Shown here: positions 1 to 8,538 of the stretch, piece after piece | Numbering within the stretch: position 1 is the first letter of the stretch | Layout: every line of letters begins with the position of its first letter | NCBI RefSeq assembly: GCF_030010375.1 | Contig: NZ_JASCRY010000001.1 | Coordinates: forward strand, 1-64,000 | Length of the DNA: 64,000 nucleotides | Direction of reading: 5' to 3' | Origin: Flavobacterium yafengii | GTDB taxonomy: Bacteria > Bacteroidota > Bacteroidia > Flavobacteriales > Flavobacteriaceae | Notes under the pieces: generated by a model | Told to the model about the DNA's origin: nothing | The model's database searches: none | The model's input: the letters and a program-made list of their open reading frames with translations, nothing else | Made by a program: the position numbers and the translations under genes

Positions 1-90
1 GGTATCGTCTGGATGTCTTTTTGAATTCCTCAAAACAACAAAAAGCTCCGCTTTACCGAAGTTCGCATTAGGGATTACTTCACTTTTATT
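1..90 (-). other. coding-like fragment at window edge, no start codon
   Basis: On the minus strand, 30 codons run off the left edge without a stop and read like a real protein (includes GKAELFVVLRNSKRHPDD). They begin directly after an in-frame TAA at 91-93, and no ATG lies in the visible part. This suggests a truncated gene or a dispersed-element remnant rather than an intact gene. I do not recognise a family. The rest of 1-265 holds only the stem-loop and terminator listed next. Confidence 0.25.
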
Positions 91-136
91 TTAATCCGAG
101 TTCTGTGAATTTCATTTAAAGTGAATAGACCACAGT

Positions 137-161
137 CCCGTTGAGTCTCAAACTCAACCGG
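137..161. other. stem-loop of unknown role
   Basis: Two 10-base arms (137-146 and 152-161) pair at 9 of 10 positions around a 5-base loop. No T-tract follows on either strand, so it is not a standard intrinsic terminator. It may belong to the same remnant as the coding-like fragment to its left. Confidence 0.35.
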
Positions 162-190
162 ACGAAGACTTCTAGCACATAGCCCGAATC

Positions 191-242
191 ATTATATAAA
201 GAAAGGCGATTATCTTTTTTTGATTCGCCTCTCTTTATATAA
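191..242 (-). terminator. probable terminator of the FtsX-like permease gene
   Basis: Arms of 19 bases (191-209 and 224-242) match with a single mismatch around a 14-base loop. The hairpin lies 24 bases beyond the stop of the minus-strand permease gene. It is AT-rich at its base and could stop transcription from both sides. Confidence 0.65.
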
Positions 243-265
243 TAAGGAACGCTCAAAATAAATTT

Positions 266-1492
266 CTAATCGAAACGTATGGCTTTTACCGGTGAAATTT
301 TGGTTATTATATAGGAAGGAATTAATAATACCAAGAAACAAACGGTCACGGTAAGCAGATTCAACAACAGTATGTATCCCCAATTTAAGTATACCGGCGC
401 TTGATTGACGTAATAATTTTCAGGAGGAAGTTGAATTATCCCGAATTGTTGTTGGATTAGTAGTAATGAGATACCAATTAGATTCCCCCAGAAGAGCCCT
501 CTTACTATAAGATAGAAGGCATTGTACAGAAATATTTTTCGAACTGACCAATTATTGGTGCCTAACGCTTTTAGAATTCCTATCATTTGTGTTCGCTCCA
601 GGATAAGCACTAATAGCGCCACTACCATATTGATTGTAGCGACAAGAATCATGACAACTAATATAACGATGATGTTGAAATCGAATAGTTGCAGCCACTC
701 GAATATATAACTGTATTTCTCAATTATAGTTTTGGTGTCTAATGTTGATGCCGTTTGTGCATAGACCTGCTCTCCCGTAGCTTCTATAGTATTAAAATCA
801 TCTACAAAAACTTCGAAAGCTCCGATTTGGTCTGGAGCCCATTTATTAATACGTTGCATATGGCGAATATCTCCTATTATATAGGTAGCGTCGAATTCTT
901 GAAAACCAGAATTGAAAATTCCAACAATATCAAAATTCCTCAGGTTATACCCTTTCTCTTTCATGAAGAAAGTATTGAATGCATCACCCACTTTTAAATT
1001 CAGTCTGTTTGCAATAAACTGAGAAATCACAACTTCTTCGTTTAAATCCCCATTGACATTTGGAATTCTTCCTTGTATAATGTATTCCTTTATATTATCC
1101 CATTTATAATCGTTCCCCACTCCTTTGAAAATAATCCCTTCGAAAGCAGTTTCCGTTCTAATTATTCCAGCTTTACTGGCAATGGCTTGAATATGCTCAA
1201 CTCCGGGAACAGATGTAAACTTTGGATAAAAATCTTGTTTTTTAGAAATGGGTGTCAGCGTAACTTCGGATTGATTGTTGTCGTAATTCGAAATAATGAT
1301 ATGTCCGTTAAAGGCTGAAACTTTCTCTCGGATTTTTTGTTGCAGTCCAATTCCGGTTGCTACTGAAACAATCATCATAATCATACCAATGGCAATTGCT
1401 GAGATTGCAATTTTTATAATTGGCGCAGATATGCTACTTTTATAATCTTTAGCAGTTATAAGTCGTTTGGCGATGAAATATTCTAAATTCAA
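266..1492 (-). CDS. ABC transporter permease, FtsX/LolC-E family
   Basis: Inner-membrane permease of the MacB/LolCE type, 408 residues. A first membrane segment lies near residues 22-47 and is followed by a periplasmic core of about 220 residues. Three further segments near 270-300, 325-350 and 372-397 form the FtsX domain. The C-terminus SPVKAIRFD is typical of the family, and LERTQMIGILKALG is the usual cytoplasmic loop after the second segment. The length fits lipoprotein-releasing LolC/LolE. No ATPase gene adjoins it, so the partner must be elsewhere. Lipoprotein sorting is the likeliest role, but other MacB-like exporters share this architecture. Confidence 0.85.
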   Translation of the reverse strand: MNLEYFIAKRLITAKDYKSSISAPIIKIAISAIAIGMIMMIVSVATGIGLQQKIREKVSAFNGHIIISNYDNNQSEVTLTPISKKQDFYPKFTSVPGVEHIQAIASKAGIIRTETAFEGIIFKGVGNDYKWDNIKEYIIQGRIPNVNGDLNEEVVISQFIANRLNLKVGDAFNTFFMKEKGYNLRNFDIVGIFNSGFQEFDATYIIGDIRHMQRINKWAPDQIGAFEVFVDDFNTIEATGEQVYAQTASTLDTKTIIEKYSYIFEWLQLFDFNIIVILVVMILVATINMVVALLVLILERTQMIGILKALGTNNWSVRKIFLYNAFYLIVRGLFWGNLIGISLLLIQQQFGIIQLPPENYYVNQAPVYLNWGYILLLNLLTVTVCFLVLLIPSYIITKISPVKAIRFD

Positions 1493-1604
1493 TTTGATTG
1501 CTTTTCTAATTTGGATTTGCTTCGCCAGTTTGCGTTGCTAAAGCCAAAAATACAGCTAAAACACGAATTACACTAATTGGCATTAATTTTATTTGAATCT
1601 ATAT

Positions 1605-2822
1605 ATGAACTCATTTTTTAAAATATCGCTTAGTATTATATCCTTAACCATCGTTTCGACTTCCTGTTCTGCCAGAAAAACTGACGCAAGGAAAAATGTA
1701 AAATCGGATTTAGAAATAGCTGAAGACAATCCAAAAACAGAAATAAAGACTGGAGCTGATAATTACAACAATTATTTACCATTATTAAAGGATAAGAAAA
1801 TTGGCGTTGTCACTAATCAAACCGGAATTCTATCTAATAAAACGCATTTAGTAGATTTTCTATTAGAAAAAAACATTGCTATCCAAAAAATATTTGCACC
1901 AGAACATGGTTTTCGCGGAACTGCAGATGCAGGCGAACATGTAGTTGATGGGAAAGATTCTAAAACTGGACTTTCAATTATTTCGCTTTATGGCGATAAT
2001 AAAAAACCGAAACCAGAACAACTAGCCGGAATTGACATTATGGTTTTTGATTTGCAAGATGTAGGCGCACGATTTTATACTTATATTTCTTCGTTACATT
2101 ATATCATGGAAGCCTGTGCCGAAAATAATATTCCGCTTTTAATTCTAGACCGACCAAATCCTAACGTAAGTATTGTAGACGGGCCAATTCTTGAAACTGC
2201 ATATACCAGTTTTGTGGGTATGCATCCTATCCCGTTACTTCACGGAATGACAATTGGCGAATATGCGCAAATGATAAACGGTGAAAAATGGTTAAAGAAT
2301 GAAGTGCAATGCAAATTGACCGTTATTCCTTGTATTAATTACAATAGAAAAATGAATTATAGTTTACCTGTAAAACCTTCACCGAATCTTCCGAACGATC
2401 AAGCCGCAAATCTTTATGCGAGTTTGTGTCTTTTTGAAGGTACAAATGTGAGTGTGGGAAGGGGAACTGAAAAACAATTTCAAATATATGGTTCTCCTTA
2501 TTTACCAAAAAGTGATTTTAGTTTTATTCCTAAACCAAATTTTGGCGCACAAAAACCAGTTTACAATGGTATCGAATGTTACGGAGAAGATTTATCTAAA
2601 GCTAAAAAAGTAAATCGATTGGAATTAAAATGGATAATTAAAGCGTATCAAACCACAACAGACAAATCAAAATTCTTTAATCCTTTTTTTACCAAACTTG
2701 CAGGAACCAAAAAATTGCAACAGCAAATAGAAGCGGGAACTTCGGAAGATAAAATCAGAGAAAGTTGGAAGAAAGGGTTAATAAAGTTCAAGGAAATGAG
2801 ATCGAAATATTTGATATACTAG
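1605..2822 (+). CDS. namZ: NamZ-type exo-beta-N-acetylmuramidase (DUF1343), lipoprotein
   Basis: DUF1343/YbbC family. Characterised members (NamZ, GH171) remove terminal MurNAc from peptidoglycan fragments, so a cell-wall recycling role in the envelope is expected. Conserved blocks seen are GVVTNQTG, FAPEHGFRG, FDLQDVGARFYTY, DRPNPN and HPIPLLHGMT. I chose the ATG at 1605 over the in-frame TTG at 1593 because it gives a clean lipoprotein signal (hydrophobic run, then Cys in VSTSC), leaving 405 residues. The gene is divergent from the permease and convergent with the YkgJ gene. The family call is firm; enzyme specificity is inferred. Confidence 0.85.
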   Translation: MNSFFKISLSIISLTIVSTSCSARKTDARKNVKSDLEIAEDNPKTEIKTGADNYNNYLPLLKDKKIGVVTNQTGILSNKTHLVDFLLEKNIAIQKIFAPEHGFRGTADAGEHVVDGKDSKTGLSIISLYGDNKKPKPEQLAGIDIMVFDLQDVGARFYTYISSLHYIMEACAENNIPLLILDRPNPNVSIVDGPILETAYTSFVGMHPIPLLHGMTIGEYAQMINGEKWLKNEVQCKLTVIPCINYNRKMNYSLPVKPSPNLPNDQAANLYASLCLFEGTNVSVGRGTEKQFQIYGSPYLPKSDFSFIPKPNFGAQKPVYNGIECYGEDLSKAKKVNRLELKWIIKAYQTTTDKSKFFNPFFTKLAGTKKLQQQIEAGTSEDKIRESWKKGLIKFKEMRSKYLIY

Positions 2823-2834
2823 TCGAATGTTTTT

Positions 2835-2916
2835 AAAGTCAAAAGTCCTAAATTCGCTTCAAAATAGCATTTAACTTTCAAACCCTTCTCTTTATGACTT
2901 TAAGAGTTTTGACTTT
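2835..2916. terminator. possible bidirectional terminator built of GACTTT repeats
   Basis: AAAGTCAAAA at 2835-2844 is the exact reverse complement of TTTTGACTTT at 2907-2916. The long loop carries further copies of the same motif. It lies between the convergent namZ and ykgJ genes. Loop length makes it a weak terminator, and it may simply be a simple-repeat tract. Confidence 0.35.
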
Positions 2917-2920
2917 ATGA

Positions 2921-3418
2921 CTAAAAAAGTGGCAATTTCTTCTTCATTTCCTCTACAATATTAAAAGCAGCCGGACAAATAGCTACGTTTTTCAATGTTA
3001 AGTCTGTGATTTGTTGAAACTTTTTTCTATCCGTATGTGGAAATTCTCTACATGCTTTTGGACGAACATCATAAATCATACATGCATTTTCATTATCCAG
3101 AAAAGTACACGGCACACTTTGTAACACATAATCTCTGTCTTCGTCAATGCGAAGATATTGCTCGATAAACTGTTGTGGTTTTTGTCTAAGATATTTTGAA
3201 ACACGCTCAATATCCGCATCCGTAAATAACGGACCAGTAGTTTTGCAACAGTTCGCACACTTTAAACAATCCGTTTTCTTGAATTCAGCGTCATGCAAAT
3301 CCTGCATCACGTAATCCAAATTCTTTGGTGTCTTCTTTTTCAGCTTATCGAAATACTTTTTGTTTTCGATATGCTTATCTTTGGCTTCTTTAGGAAGATT
3401 GTTTAAAATAGTGTTCAT
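2921..3418 (-). CDS. YkgJ-family cysteine-cluster protein
   Basis: Small cytosolic protein of the YkgJ (CxxCxxCC) family, presumed to bind Zn or an Fe-S centre. CLKCANCC is followed by the second cluster around CTFLDNENACMIYDVRPKAC. Of two possible starts I prefer the ATG at 3418 (165 residues). The ATG 36 bases upstream lies only about 4 bases from the -7 box at 3459-3466 and would be essentially leaderless. The molecular function of the family is unresolved. Confidence 0.8.
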   Translation of the reverse strand: MNTILNNLPKEAKDKHIENKKYFDKLKKKTPKNLDYVMQDLHDAEFKKTDCLKCANCCKTTGPLFTDADIERVSKYLRQKPQQFIEQYLRIDEDRDYVLQSVPCTFLDNENACMIYDVRPKACREFPHTDRKKFQQITDLTLKNVAICPAAFNIVEEMKKKLPLF

Positions 3419-3458
3419 TCGTAAATTTGTTTTTTCGGTTATTCGATAAAACATTCCG

Positions 3459-3466
3459 CAAAATTA
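3459..3466 (-). promoter_or_regulatory. -7 promoter element of the ykgJ gene
   Basis: The minus strand reads TAATTTTG, matching TAnnTTTG of Bacteroidetes promoters, with TTTG motifs upstream. It supports the internal start at 3418. Confidence 0.5.
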
Positions 3467-3510
3467 CTTAAAACAAATCAACAAATCACCAAATTAACAC
3501 ATCAACTACA

Positions 3511-4227
3511 ATGAAAGACCTTTTTGGCAAAGCCATACTTGATTTTCAAACTAATAATTCCCCGGAAGATTTAATCACAGAAACCTCCATTTCCGAAGAA
3601 GATGAAATGAGTGTTGAATATCTATTTCGTTCTTATAATGAAATGCCAAAACTGGAGCAGAAAGCCTTAGAACTTGCGAAGGGAAAAATTTTGGATGTAG
3701 GTTGTGGCGCAGGAAGTCATAGTTTGTGTTTACAAAACGAAAGAAATCTTGATGTTTATTCGATTGACATTTCTCAGAATGCAGTTGAAGCCTGCAAACT
3801 TCGTGGATTGAAAAATGTTCAAGTTCAAAATATCCTTGAAATGGATTCTAATAATCCTGAAAATAAATTTGACACCATTTTATTATTGATGAATGGAACC
3901 GGTATTTTTGGAACACTAAAAGAAACGACTACATTTTTACAGAAATTAAGGAGTTTGCTAAATCCAAACGGACAAATTCTAATTGATTCTTCAGATATCA
4001 TTTATATGTTTGATAATGATGAAGATGGTGGGAAATGGATTCCTAGTAAAGGATATTACGGCGAATTGACCTTTACTATACGTTATAAAAATGAAAAAGA
4101 AGACCAATTTCCTTGGCTCTACTTGGATTATAACACTTTACAAAATGCGGCTTTCGCCAATGGATTACAAAGCGAGTTAATTCTTGAAGGGGAACATTAT
4201 GACTATTTAGCTAAACTTTCGATTTAA
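3511..4227 (+). CDS. class I SAM-dependent methyltransferase
   Basis: 238 residues with a Rossmann methyltransferase core: motif I ILDVGCGAGSHSL near residues 55-70, an acidic residue in DVYSIDIS after strand 2, then FDTILLLMNGTG as the motif II/III region. The substrate cannot be told from sequence. It lies 14 bases upstream of the YfiT-like gene on the same strand, probably one transcript, which may link it to thiol or small-molecule modification. Confidence 0.8.
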   Translation: MKDLFGKAILDFQTNNSPEDLITETSISEEDEMSVEYLFRSYNEMPKLEQKALELAKGKILDVGCGAGSHSLCLQNERNLDVYSIDISQNAVEACKLRGLKNVQVQNILEMDSNNPENKFDTILLLMNGTGIFGTLKETTTFLQKLRSLLNPNGQILIDSSDIIYMFDNDEDGGKWIPSKGYYGELTFTIRYKNEKEDQFPWLYLDYNTLQNAAFANGLQSELILEGEHYDYLAKLSI

Positions 4228-4241
4228 AAGAACATTATAAT

Positions 4242-4784
4242 ATGGAAAACTCAACATTAGAAAAATTACGTTATCCTATCGGAAAATTTATCGCCCCGGA
4301 AATTTATTCAAGCGATTATCTCAATACTAAAATAGCAGAAATCGCCAGTTTCCCAGAACGATTAAAAAAAGAAGTACTTCATTTAACCGAGGAACAACTC
4401 GAAACACCGTATCGACAAGATGGCTGGACTATTCGTCAAGTAATTCATCATTGTGCCGACAGTCACATGAATTGTTTCATTAGAATCAAATGGGCGCTGA
4501 CCGAAGATAATCCAACAATAAAATTCTATCATGAAGATCGTTGGGCTGAATTACATGATAATTTGACAATGCCTATTCAACCTACTCTTTCTTTTCTGGA
4601 AGGTTTACACTTTCGCTTGGCATATTTAATGAATAGTCTATCTGAAGCAGACTTAGAAAAAACTTTTATTCACCCTGAAAACAACAAGGAATTTAAAATT
4701 AAGGAAACAATTGGAACGTATGCTTGGCATGGAAACCACCACTTAGCACATGTCACGGAATTAAAAAAACAAAAAAGTTGGTGA
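4242..4784 (+). CDS. YfiT-family DinB-like protein, putative bacillithiol transferase
   Basis: 180 residues of the DinB/YfiT four-helix superfamily. Three conserved metal-ligand histidines are expected, and candidates are seen in VIHHCADSH and in HGNHHLAH near the C-terminus. B. subtilis YfiT relatives (BstA) transfer bacillithiol to electrophiles, and bacillithiol genes are known in Bacteroidetes, so a detoxification role is plausible. It follows the methyltransferase gene closely. Older databases call it a putative metal-dependent hydrolase. Confidence 0.8.
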   Translation: MENSTLEKLRYPIGKFIAPEIYSSDYLNTKIAEIASFPERLKKEVLHLTEEQLETPYRQDGWTIRQVIHHCADSHMNCFIRIKWALTEDNPTIKFYHEDRWAELHDNLTMPIQPTLSFLEGLHFRLAYLMNSLSEADLEKTFIHPENNKEFKIKETIGTYAWHGNHHLAHVTELKKQKSW

Positions 4785-4816
4785 TCGAACTTTTAAACTT
4801 TTTTCTCCACTAATAA

Positions 4817-4856
4817 AAAAATTCCAAATACAACTTAGTTTGCATTTGGAATTTTT
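4817..4856. terminator. bidirectional terminator
   Basis: Perfect 13-base arms (4817-4829 and 4844-4856) enclose a 14-base loop, with A- and T-tracts at either end. It sits between the convergent yfiT-like and queE genes. Confidence 0.85.
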
Positions 4857-4861
4857 ATTTT

Positions 4862-5494
4862 TTAAGGAATATTCAAATATTTATGCGTTTGAAGGGAAAC
4901 ACGCCATTTTGGGTTGTTCATCACATAATCTACAATCAGCGGAGTCATTTCTTCCTTTTTACTCCATTCAGGCTGTAGAAATAGAATCGCATTACTATTC
5001 ACTTTTTCAGCTTGCTCTTCGGCAAAAATAAAATCATGCTTGTTATAAATGATAACTTTCAACTCGTGTGCATTATCATAAACCGTTTCTGTTGGTAATT
5101 TGTTTTTCTTTGGAGACAAGCAAATCCAATCCCAAGTTCCTGTAAGCGGATACGCTCCTGAAGTTTCAATATGAACCTTTCTATTCTTTTCTTTTAACTT
5201 TTGCGTCAGCAAATTCATATCCCACATTAAAGGTTCTCCACCAGTAACAACGACAGTTTCTGAATATTTGCTTGCATTTGTAACTATTAAATCGATACCT
5301 GTTGGAGGATGTAATTCAGCATTCCAGCTTTCTTTAACATCACACCAATGACAACCCACATCACATCCGCCTATTCTAATAAAGTATGCAGCTGTCCCAG
5401 TATGAAATCCTTCCCCTTGAATAGTATAAAATTCCTCCATCAATGGAAGCATAGCCCCTTTATTAACCTCTAACTGTATTTCTTTTGATAACAT
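4862..5494 (-). CDS. queE: 7-carboxy-7-deazaguanine synthase
   Basis: Radical-SAM enzyme converting 6-carboxytetrahydropterin to 7-carboxy-7-deazaguanine in queuosine biosynthesis. The cluster-binding motif is CDVGCHWC (CX3CX2C), preceded by EEFYTIQGEGFHTG, the signature of QueE. VVTGGEPL supplies the SAM-binding GGE. At 210 residues it is a normal short QueE. A later queuosine gene, queA, also occurs in this window. Confidence 0.93.
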   Translation of the reverse strand: MLSKEIQLEVNKGAMLPLMEEFYTIQGEGFHTGTAAYFIRIGGCDVGCHWCDVKESWNAELHPPTGIDLIVTNASKYSETVVVTGGEPLMWDMNLLTQKLKEKNRKVHIETSGAYPLTGTWDWICLSPKKNKLPTETVYDNAHELKVIIYNKHDFIFAEEQAEKVNSNAILFLQPEWSKKEEMTPLIVDYVMNNPKWRVSLQTHKYLNIP

Positions 5495-5511
5495 TTATTT
5501 TATTTAAAGTG

Positions 5512-5519
5512 CAAAGATA
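5512..5519 (-). promoter_or_regulatory. -7 promoter element of queE
   Basis: The minus strand reads TATCTTTG, a full TAnnTTTG match 18-25 bases before the start codon. No good TTG was seen at the usual distance. Confidence 0.5.
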
Positions 5520-5641
5520 GTTAATTTGAAAAGGAGTTAATTTGAAAACTTAGACTAAAGTAAACTTTCAAAGGGATAAATAATTTAATAATCCCATTCA
5601 TGAAAATAAATTTTAAAAAAAACTGTAAATATTAATCATAA

Positions 5642-5673
5642 AAAAACCGATAGCCAAAAGACTATCGGTTTTT
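5642..5673 (-). terminator. terminator of the exbB-tonB operon
   Basis: Perfect 12-base arms (5642-5653 and 5662-5673) with an 8-base loop and a T-tract on the minus strand, 18 bases after the stop of the TPR gene that ends the operon. Confidence 0.9.
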
Positions 5674-5690
5674 GATATTAAAAAATTTAG

Positions 5691-7364
5691 TTATTTTAAA
5701 ATTTTTATAGATTCCAAAGCATAATTATTTGTTGGATCTAAGGCTAATGTTTTTTTAAAATATTCAATCGCTTTAGGTTTATCTGTATTAGCAAAACTTG
5801 CTGCCATATTATTATAGCTTTCAATAATTTTAGCTTTTACAGCTGGTTTAGCAAGTTCCTCAGCTCCTAACTCTGTAGTTTTTGCAACATAATCTTCATA
5901 GTTCTTAACCATGACATCATCTTTTTCAAGCAATCTGTTTGTTCTTGCTCTGTATAGATAGGCTTCTAGATAAGCTGGAGAAGCTTCCAATACTTTCTCA
6001 AAAGCTGCATCTGCTTTTTGTAATGCAACAACATCTACCTTTACATCTTTCCCTTTATTAATATTAGCATAATAATTTGCTAAACCATAATATACATTGT
6101 CATCTAGAAAATTTGTTGATTCTTTAGTATTTGCTCCAAATTCAAATATAGCAGCAGATTCATTGTATAATTTTTGTGTAAATAATTTTTTACCAACTTC
6201 ACTTAAATCCTGTACTGCTAAAGGCTCCATTTCTATGGCCTTTTTGATATCTGCCATACCTGAACTAAAAGCGCTCGGATCTATTGATAATCCATCAGCA
6301 CTAGTTCCTTTTTTAATTTTAGTCAAACCCAAATATAAATAATCTAAAGCGATAGCTTTATTTCCTGGTGCAGTGATAAAACTTTCCAATGATTTAATAG
6401 CCACATCCACATTTCCATTTTTATAAGCAGCATATCCTAAATAACGATATATTCTTGGATTAACCTTATCTAATTCAATCATTTTATTAGCCTCAGCTTC
6501 AAGAGCTACATAATCTTCAATCAAGATAAGAAAATCGGCACGACGCATTCTTGAGTGAATAGAATAGTCCGTAAGAGACATGTATTTGTCATAATGACCT
6601 ATTGCCGTTTTATAATTTGCAGCAGCTTGAGACGGTTTATTACGTGCGATTTTATAATATGTTTCAGCTAACTCTCTGTAAACCGGTCCATAATTAGGAT
6701 TTATTGCAATTACTTCGTTATATGCTTTTAAAGCTTCATCATACGATTTAGCACCTTTCAACAAAACACCTAATTGCATTTTAGCTCTTAACAAAGTATT
6801 ATCTGCTTGAAAAGCACTTCTATAAGCAACGTAAGCTTCATTTTGTTTCCCATCCCCATAATAAGCATCTCCTAAAGCAAGTTGCAATTGAGCATCTTGA
6901 GAATTATTTATCACAGCACGATTCAAAATTGCAATTGCACTTTTATAATCCGGTTTTGCAGCATTCATGTAAGCTCTAGCGATGTAAACATGCTCTTGCA
7001 CGTCTTTTTTTCTCATGTCTTTAGTCGCCAAAGCAAATTTAGCTTGTGCACCAGTCACATCATTTTTATCTAAATCCATTTGACCTAAACCAATATAATT
7101 CAATTTAGCCTCATCAGATGCATTTAATCCATTTTGAAAATAAATCTTAGCAGAATCTTCCACACTTTGTGTAAGATACACATTCCCTAAAGTAAAGAAA
7201 GCAGCACCATTACTTGGTTTTGTTTTGATAATCGATTTTAATATCGTTTTTGCGCTTTCAAATTGCTCTGCATCGATAGCCTTTTTTGCCTGATTAATAT
7301 CTTGTGCTTGACTCGCAAAAGCGGAAGCCAACAATGCAACACTAAAAAATTTTAATTTATTCAT
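5691..7364 (-). CDS. exported TPR-repeat protein of the TonB operon
   Basis: 557 residues from the ATG at 7364. An upstream in-frame ATG would overlap the previous gene and spoil the signal peptide. The N-terminus KFFSVALLASAFASQAQ is a Sec signal. The rest is tetratricopeptide repeats throughout (for example YNESAAIFEFGA, PKAIEYFKKTLALDPTNNYAL). It is the last gene of the operon, 16 bases after the PstS-like gene. A periplasmic scaffold or partner of the TonB machinery is inferred from position only. Confidence 0.85.
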   Translation of the reverse strand: MNKLKFFSVALLASAFASQAQDINQAKKAIDAEQFESAKTILKSIIKTKPSNGAAFFTLGNVYLTQSVEDSAKIYFQNGLNASDEAKLNYIGLGQMDLDKNDVTGAQAKFALATKDMRKKDVQEHVYIARAYMNAAKPDYKSAIAILNRAVINNSQDAQLQLALGDAYYGDGKQNEAYVAYRSAFQADNTLLRAKMQLGVLLKGAKSYDEALKAYNEVIAINPNYGPVYRELAETYYKIARNKPSQAAANYKTAIGHYDKYMSLTDYSIHSRMRRADFLILIEDYVALEAEANKMIELDKVNPRIYRYLGYAAYKNGNVDVAIKSLESFITAPGNKAIALDYLYLGLTKIKKGTSADGLSIDPSAFSSGMADIKKAIEMEPLAVQDLSEVGKKLFTQKLYNESAAIFEFGANTKESTNFLDDNVYYGLANYYANINKGKDVKVDVVALQKADAAFEKVLEASPAYLEAYLYRARTNRLLEKDDVMVKNYEDYVAKTTELGAEELAKPAVKAKIIESYNNMAASFANTDKPKAIEYFKKTLALDPTNNYALESIKILK

Positions 7365-7380
7365 TTTAATTGTAGTTAAT

Positions 7381-8304
7381 TTATTTTTTATCATTTTGGC
7401 CTTTTCCTATTATTGTAAACTTCCTTGTAGGAATACGAACAGGTAGCAATCCAGATTTTAAAATTATTCTTTGTCCGACATCTCCAGCAACAAATGAGGC
7501 GAAGCCCATTCCTAATCCAGAAAAACCTTGACAATTGATTATATACAAATCACGTGCCAAAGGGTATTTTCCTTCTGCTATATTATTTTGTGATGGAATG
7601 TAATAATTATCACCATTAAGCCCTTTTACACTTAAAGTAGCTACATCATCAACGTATTTCTGCATAGCTGGGAGTGGCTGTGAAAGCCAATTAACACCAA
7701 CTACACCTATCATACCATCATTTTCAGAAACATATTTTATAACTTCATCATTAGATTTAAATGAGAAAACACCTTTTTCAGGGATAGCATTTATACCTGC
7801 CAAAGAATTCATGTAACGGACTGTACTTGAGTTTAGGTTATCAAAAACCAATCCTTTGATTGACGCTACTGACTTACCTTGCATAAAACTAATAACATCT
7901 TTTAACGCTACTAGAGTATCTTTATTGCTTTTATTAGAGATAAAAGCTACAGCATCGGTAGCAAAAACAGTTATTTTAGGATTAATTTTTCTTTGTTTAA
8001 AAATTTTCAATTCTTCAGTAGTCAAATTTCTAGATAAGATAGCTATTGCAGCTTTTTCATTAAATAAAGAGTTAACAGTTTCAGATTCAGATTTAGCAAC
8101 AAGTTTTACTTTAGCCTCATATTCATTTTCAAATACAGCTACTTGATCTTCAATAATAGGAGCCAAAGTTTCATCTACGTAAATTGTAGTCGATCCTTTC
8201 AGTATAGTTTCATTGTCTTTTTTATTAGTAGCTTTATTACAAGCTAACACTAAAATTACCAGTGAAAATAAAATGAAATACGGAAGTTTTGAATGATTTT
8301 TCAT
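7381..8304 (-). CDS. PstS-like substrate-binding lipoprotein
   Basis: 307 residues. The N-terminus ends in a lipobox (LVLAC), so it is membrane-anchored. The body has the periplasmic phosphate-binding (PBP-like) fold, with STTIYVDETLAPII at the start and GVVGVNWLS and IVNCQGF-like segments later. Unlike true PstS it is not beside pstCAB but inside the exbB-exbD-tonB operon, 3 bases after the small membrane protein gene. Its ligand is unknown. A role in TonB-dependent uptake or envelope sensing is inference. Confidence 0.75.
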   Translation of the reverse strand: MKNHSKLPYFILFSLVILVLACNKATNKKDNETILKGSTTIYVDETLAPIIEDQVAVFENEYEAKVKLVAKSESETVNSLFNEKAAIAILSRNLTTEELKIFKQRKINPKITVFATDAVAFISNKSNKDTLVALKDVISFMQGKSVASIKGLVFDNLNSSTVRYMNSLAGINAIPEKGVFSFKSNDEVIKYVSENDGMIGVVGVNWLSQPLPAMQKYVDDVATLSVKGLNGDNYYIPSQNNIAEGKYPLARDLYIINCQGFSGLGMGFASFVAGDVGQRIILKSGLLPVRIPTRKFTIIGKGQNDKK

Positions 8305-8307
8305 GAT

Positions 8308-8538
8308 CTAGTTATTATTATCATTAATAATTCGAAAGAATCTAAAAGAAGCATATACAATAAGTAAAGCCCCAAAAGCAATTCTATAAGTAGGTTCCAT
8401 TGCTAGAGGGAAATTCTTCATAAAGATAATAAATAAACCTAAAACAAGGTAAACCAGAAAAAACAAAATTCCTAAAACAAGAAGAAATCGCTCTTTAAGC
8501 GATTTCTTCTTAATATTATTAAGTATGTTATTTAACAT
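8308..8538 (-). CDS. small two-helix membrane protein of the TonB operon
   Basis: 76 residues with two hydrophobic helices, about residues 17-40 (LVLGILFFLVYLVLGLFIIF) and 50-70. I recognise no family. Its ATG overlaps the tonB stop codon by one base (TAATG), indicating translational coupling. It lies between tonB and the PstS-like gene. Confidence 0.75.
   Translation of the reverse strand: MLNNILNNIKKKSLKERFLLVLGILFFLVYLVLGLFIIFMKNFPLAMEPTYRIAFGALLIVYASFRFFRIINDNNN

Noticed and set aside
1..265. tRNA gene in the left-edge region because of the stem-loop
   Set aside because: No cloverleaf could be built; the T-arm consensus is missing.
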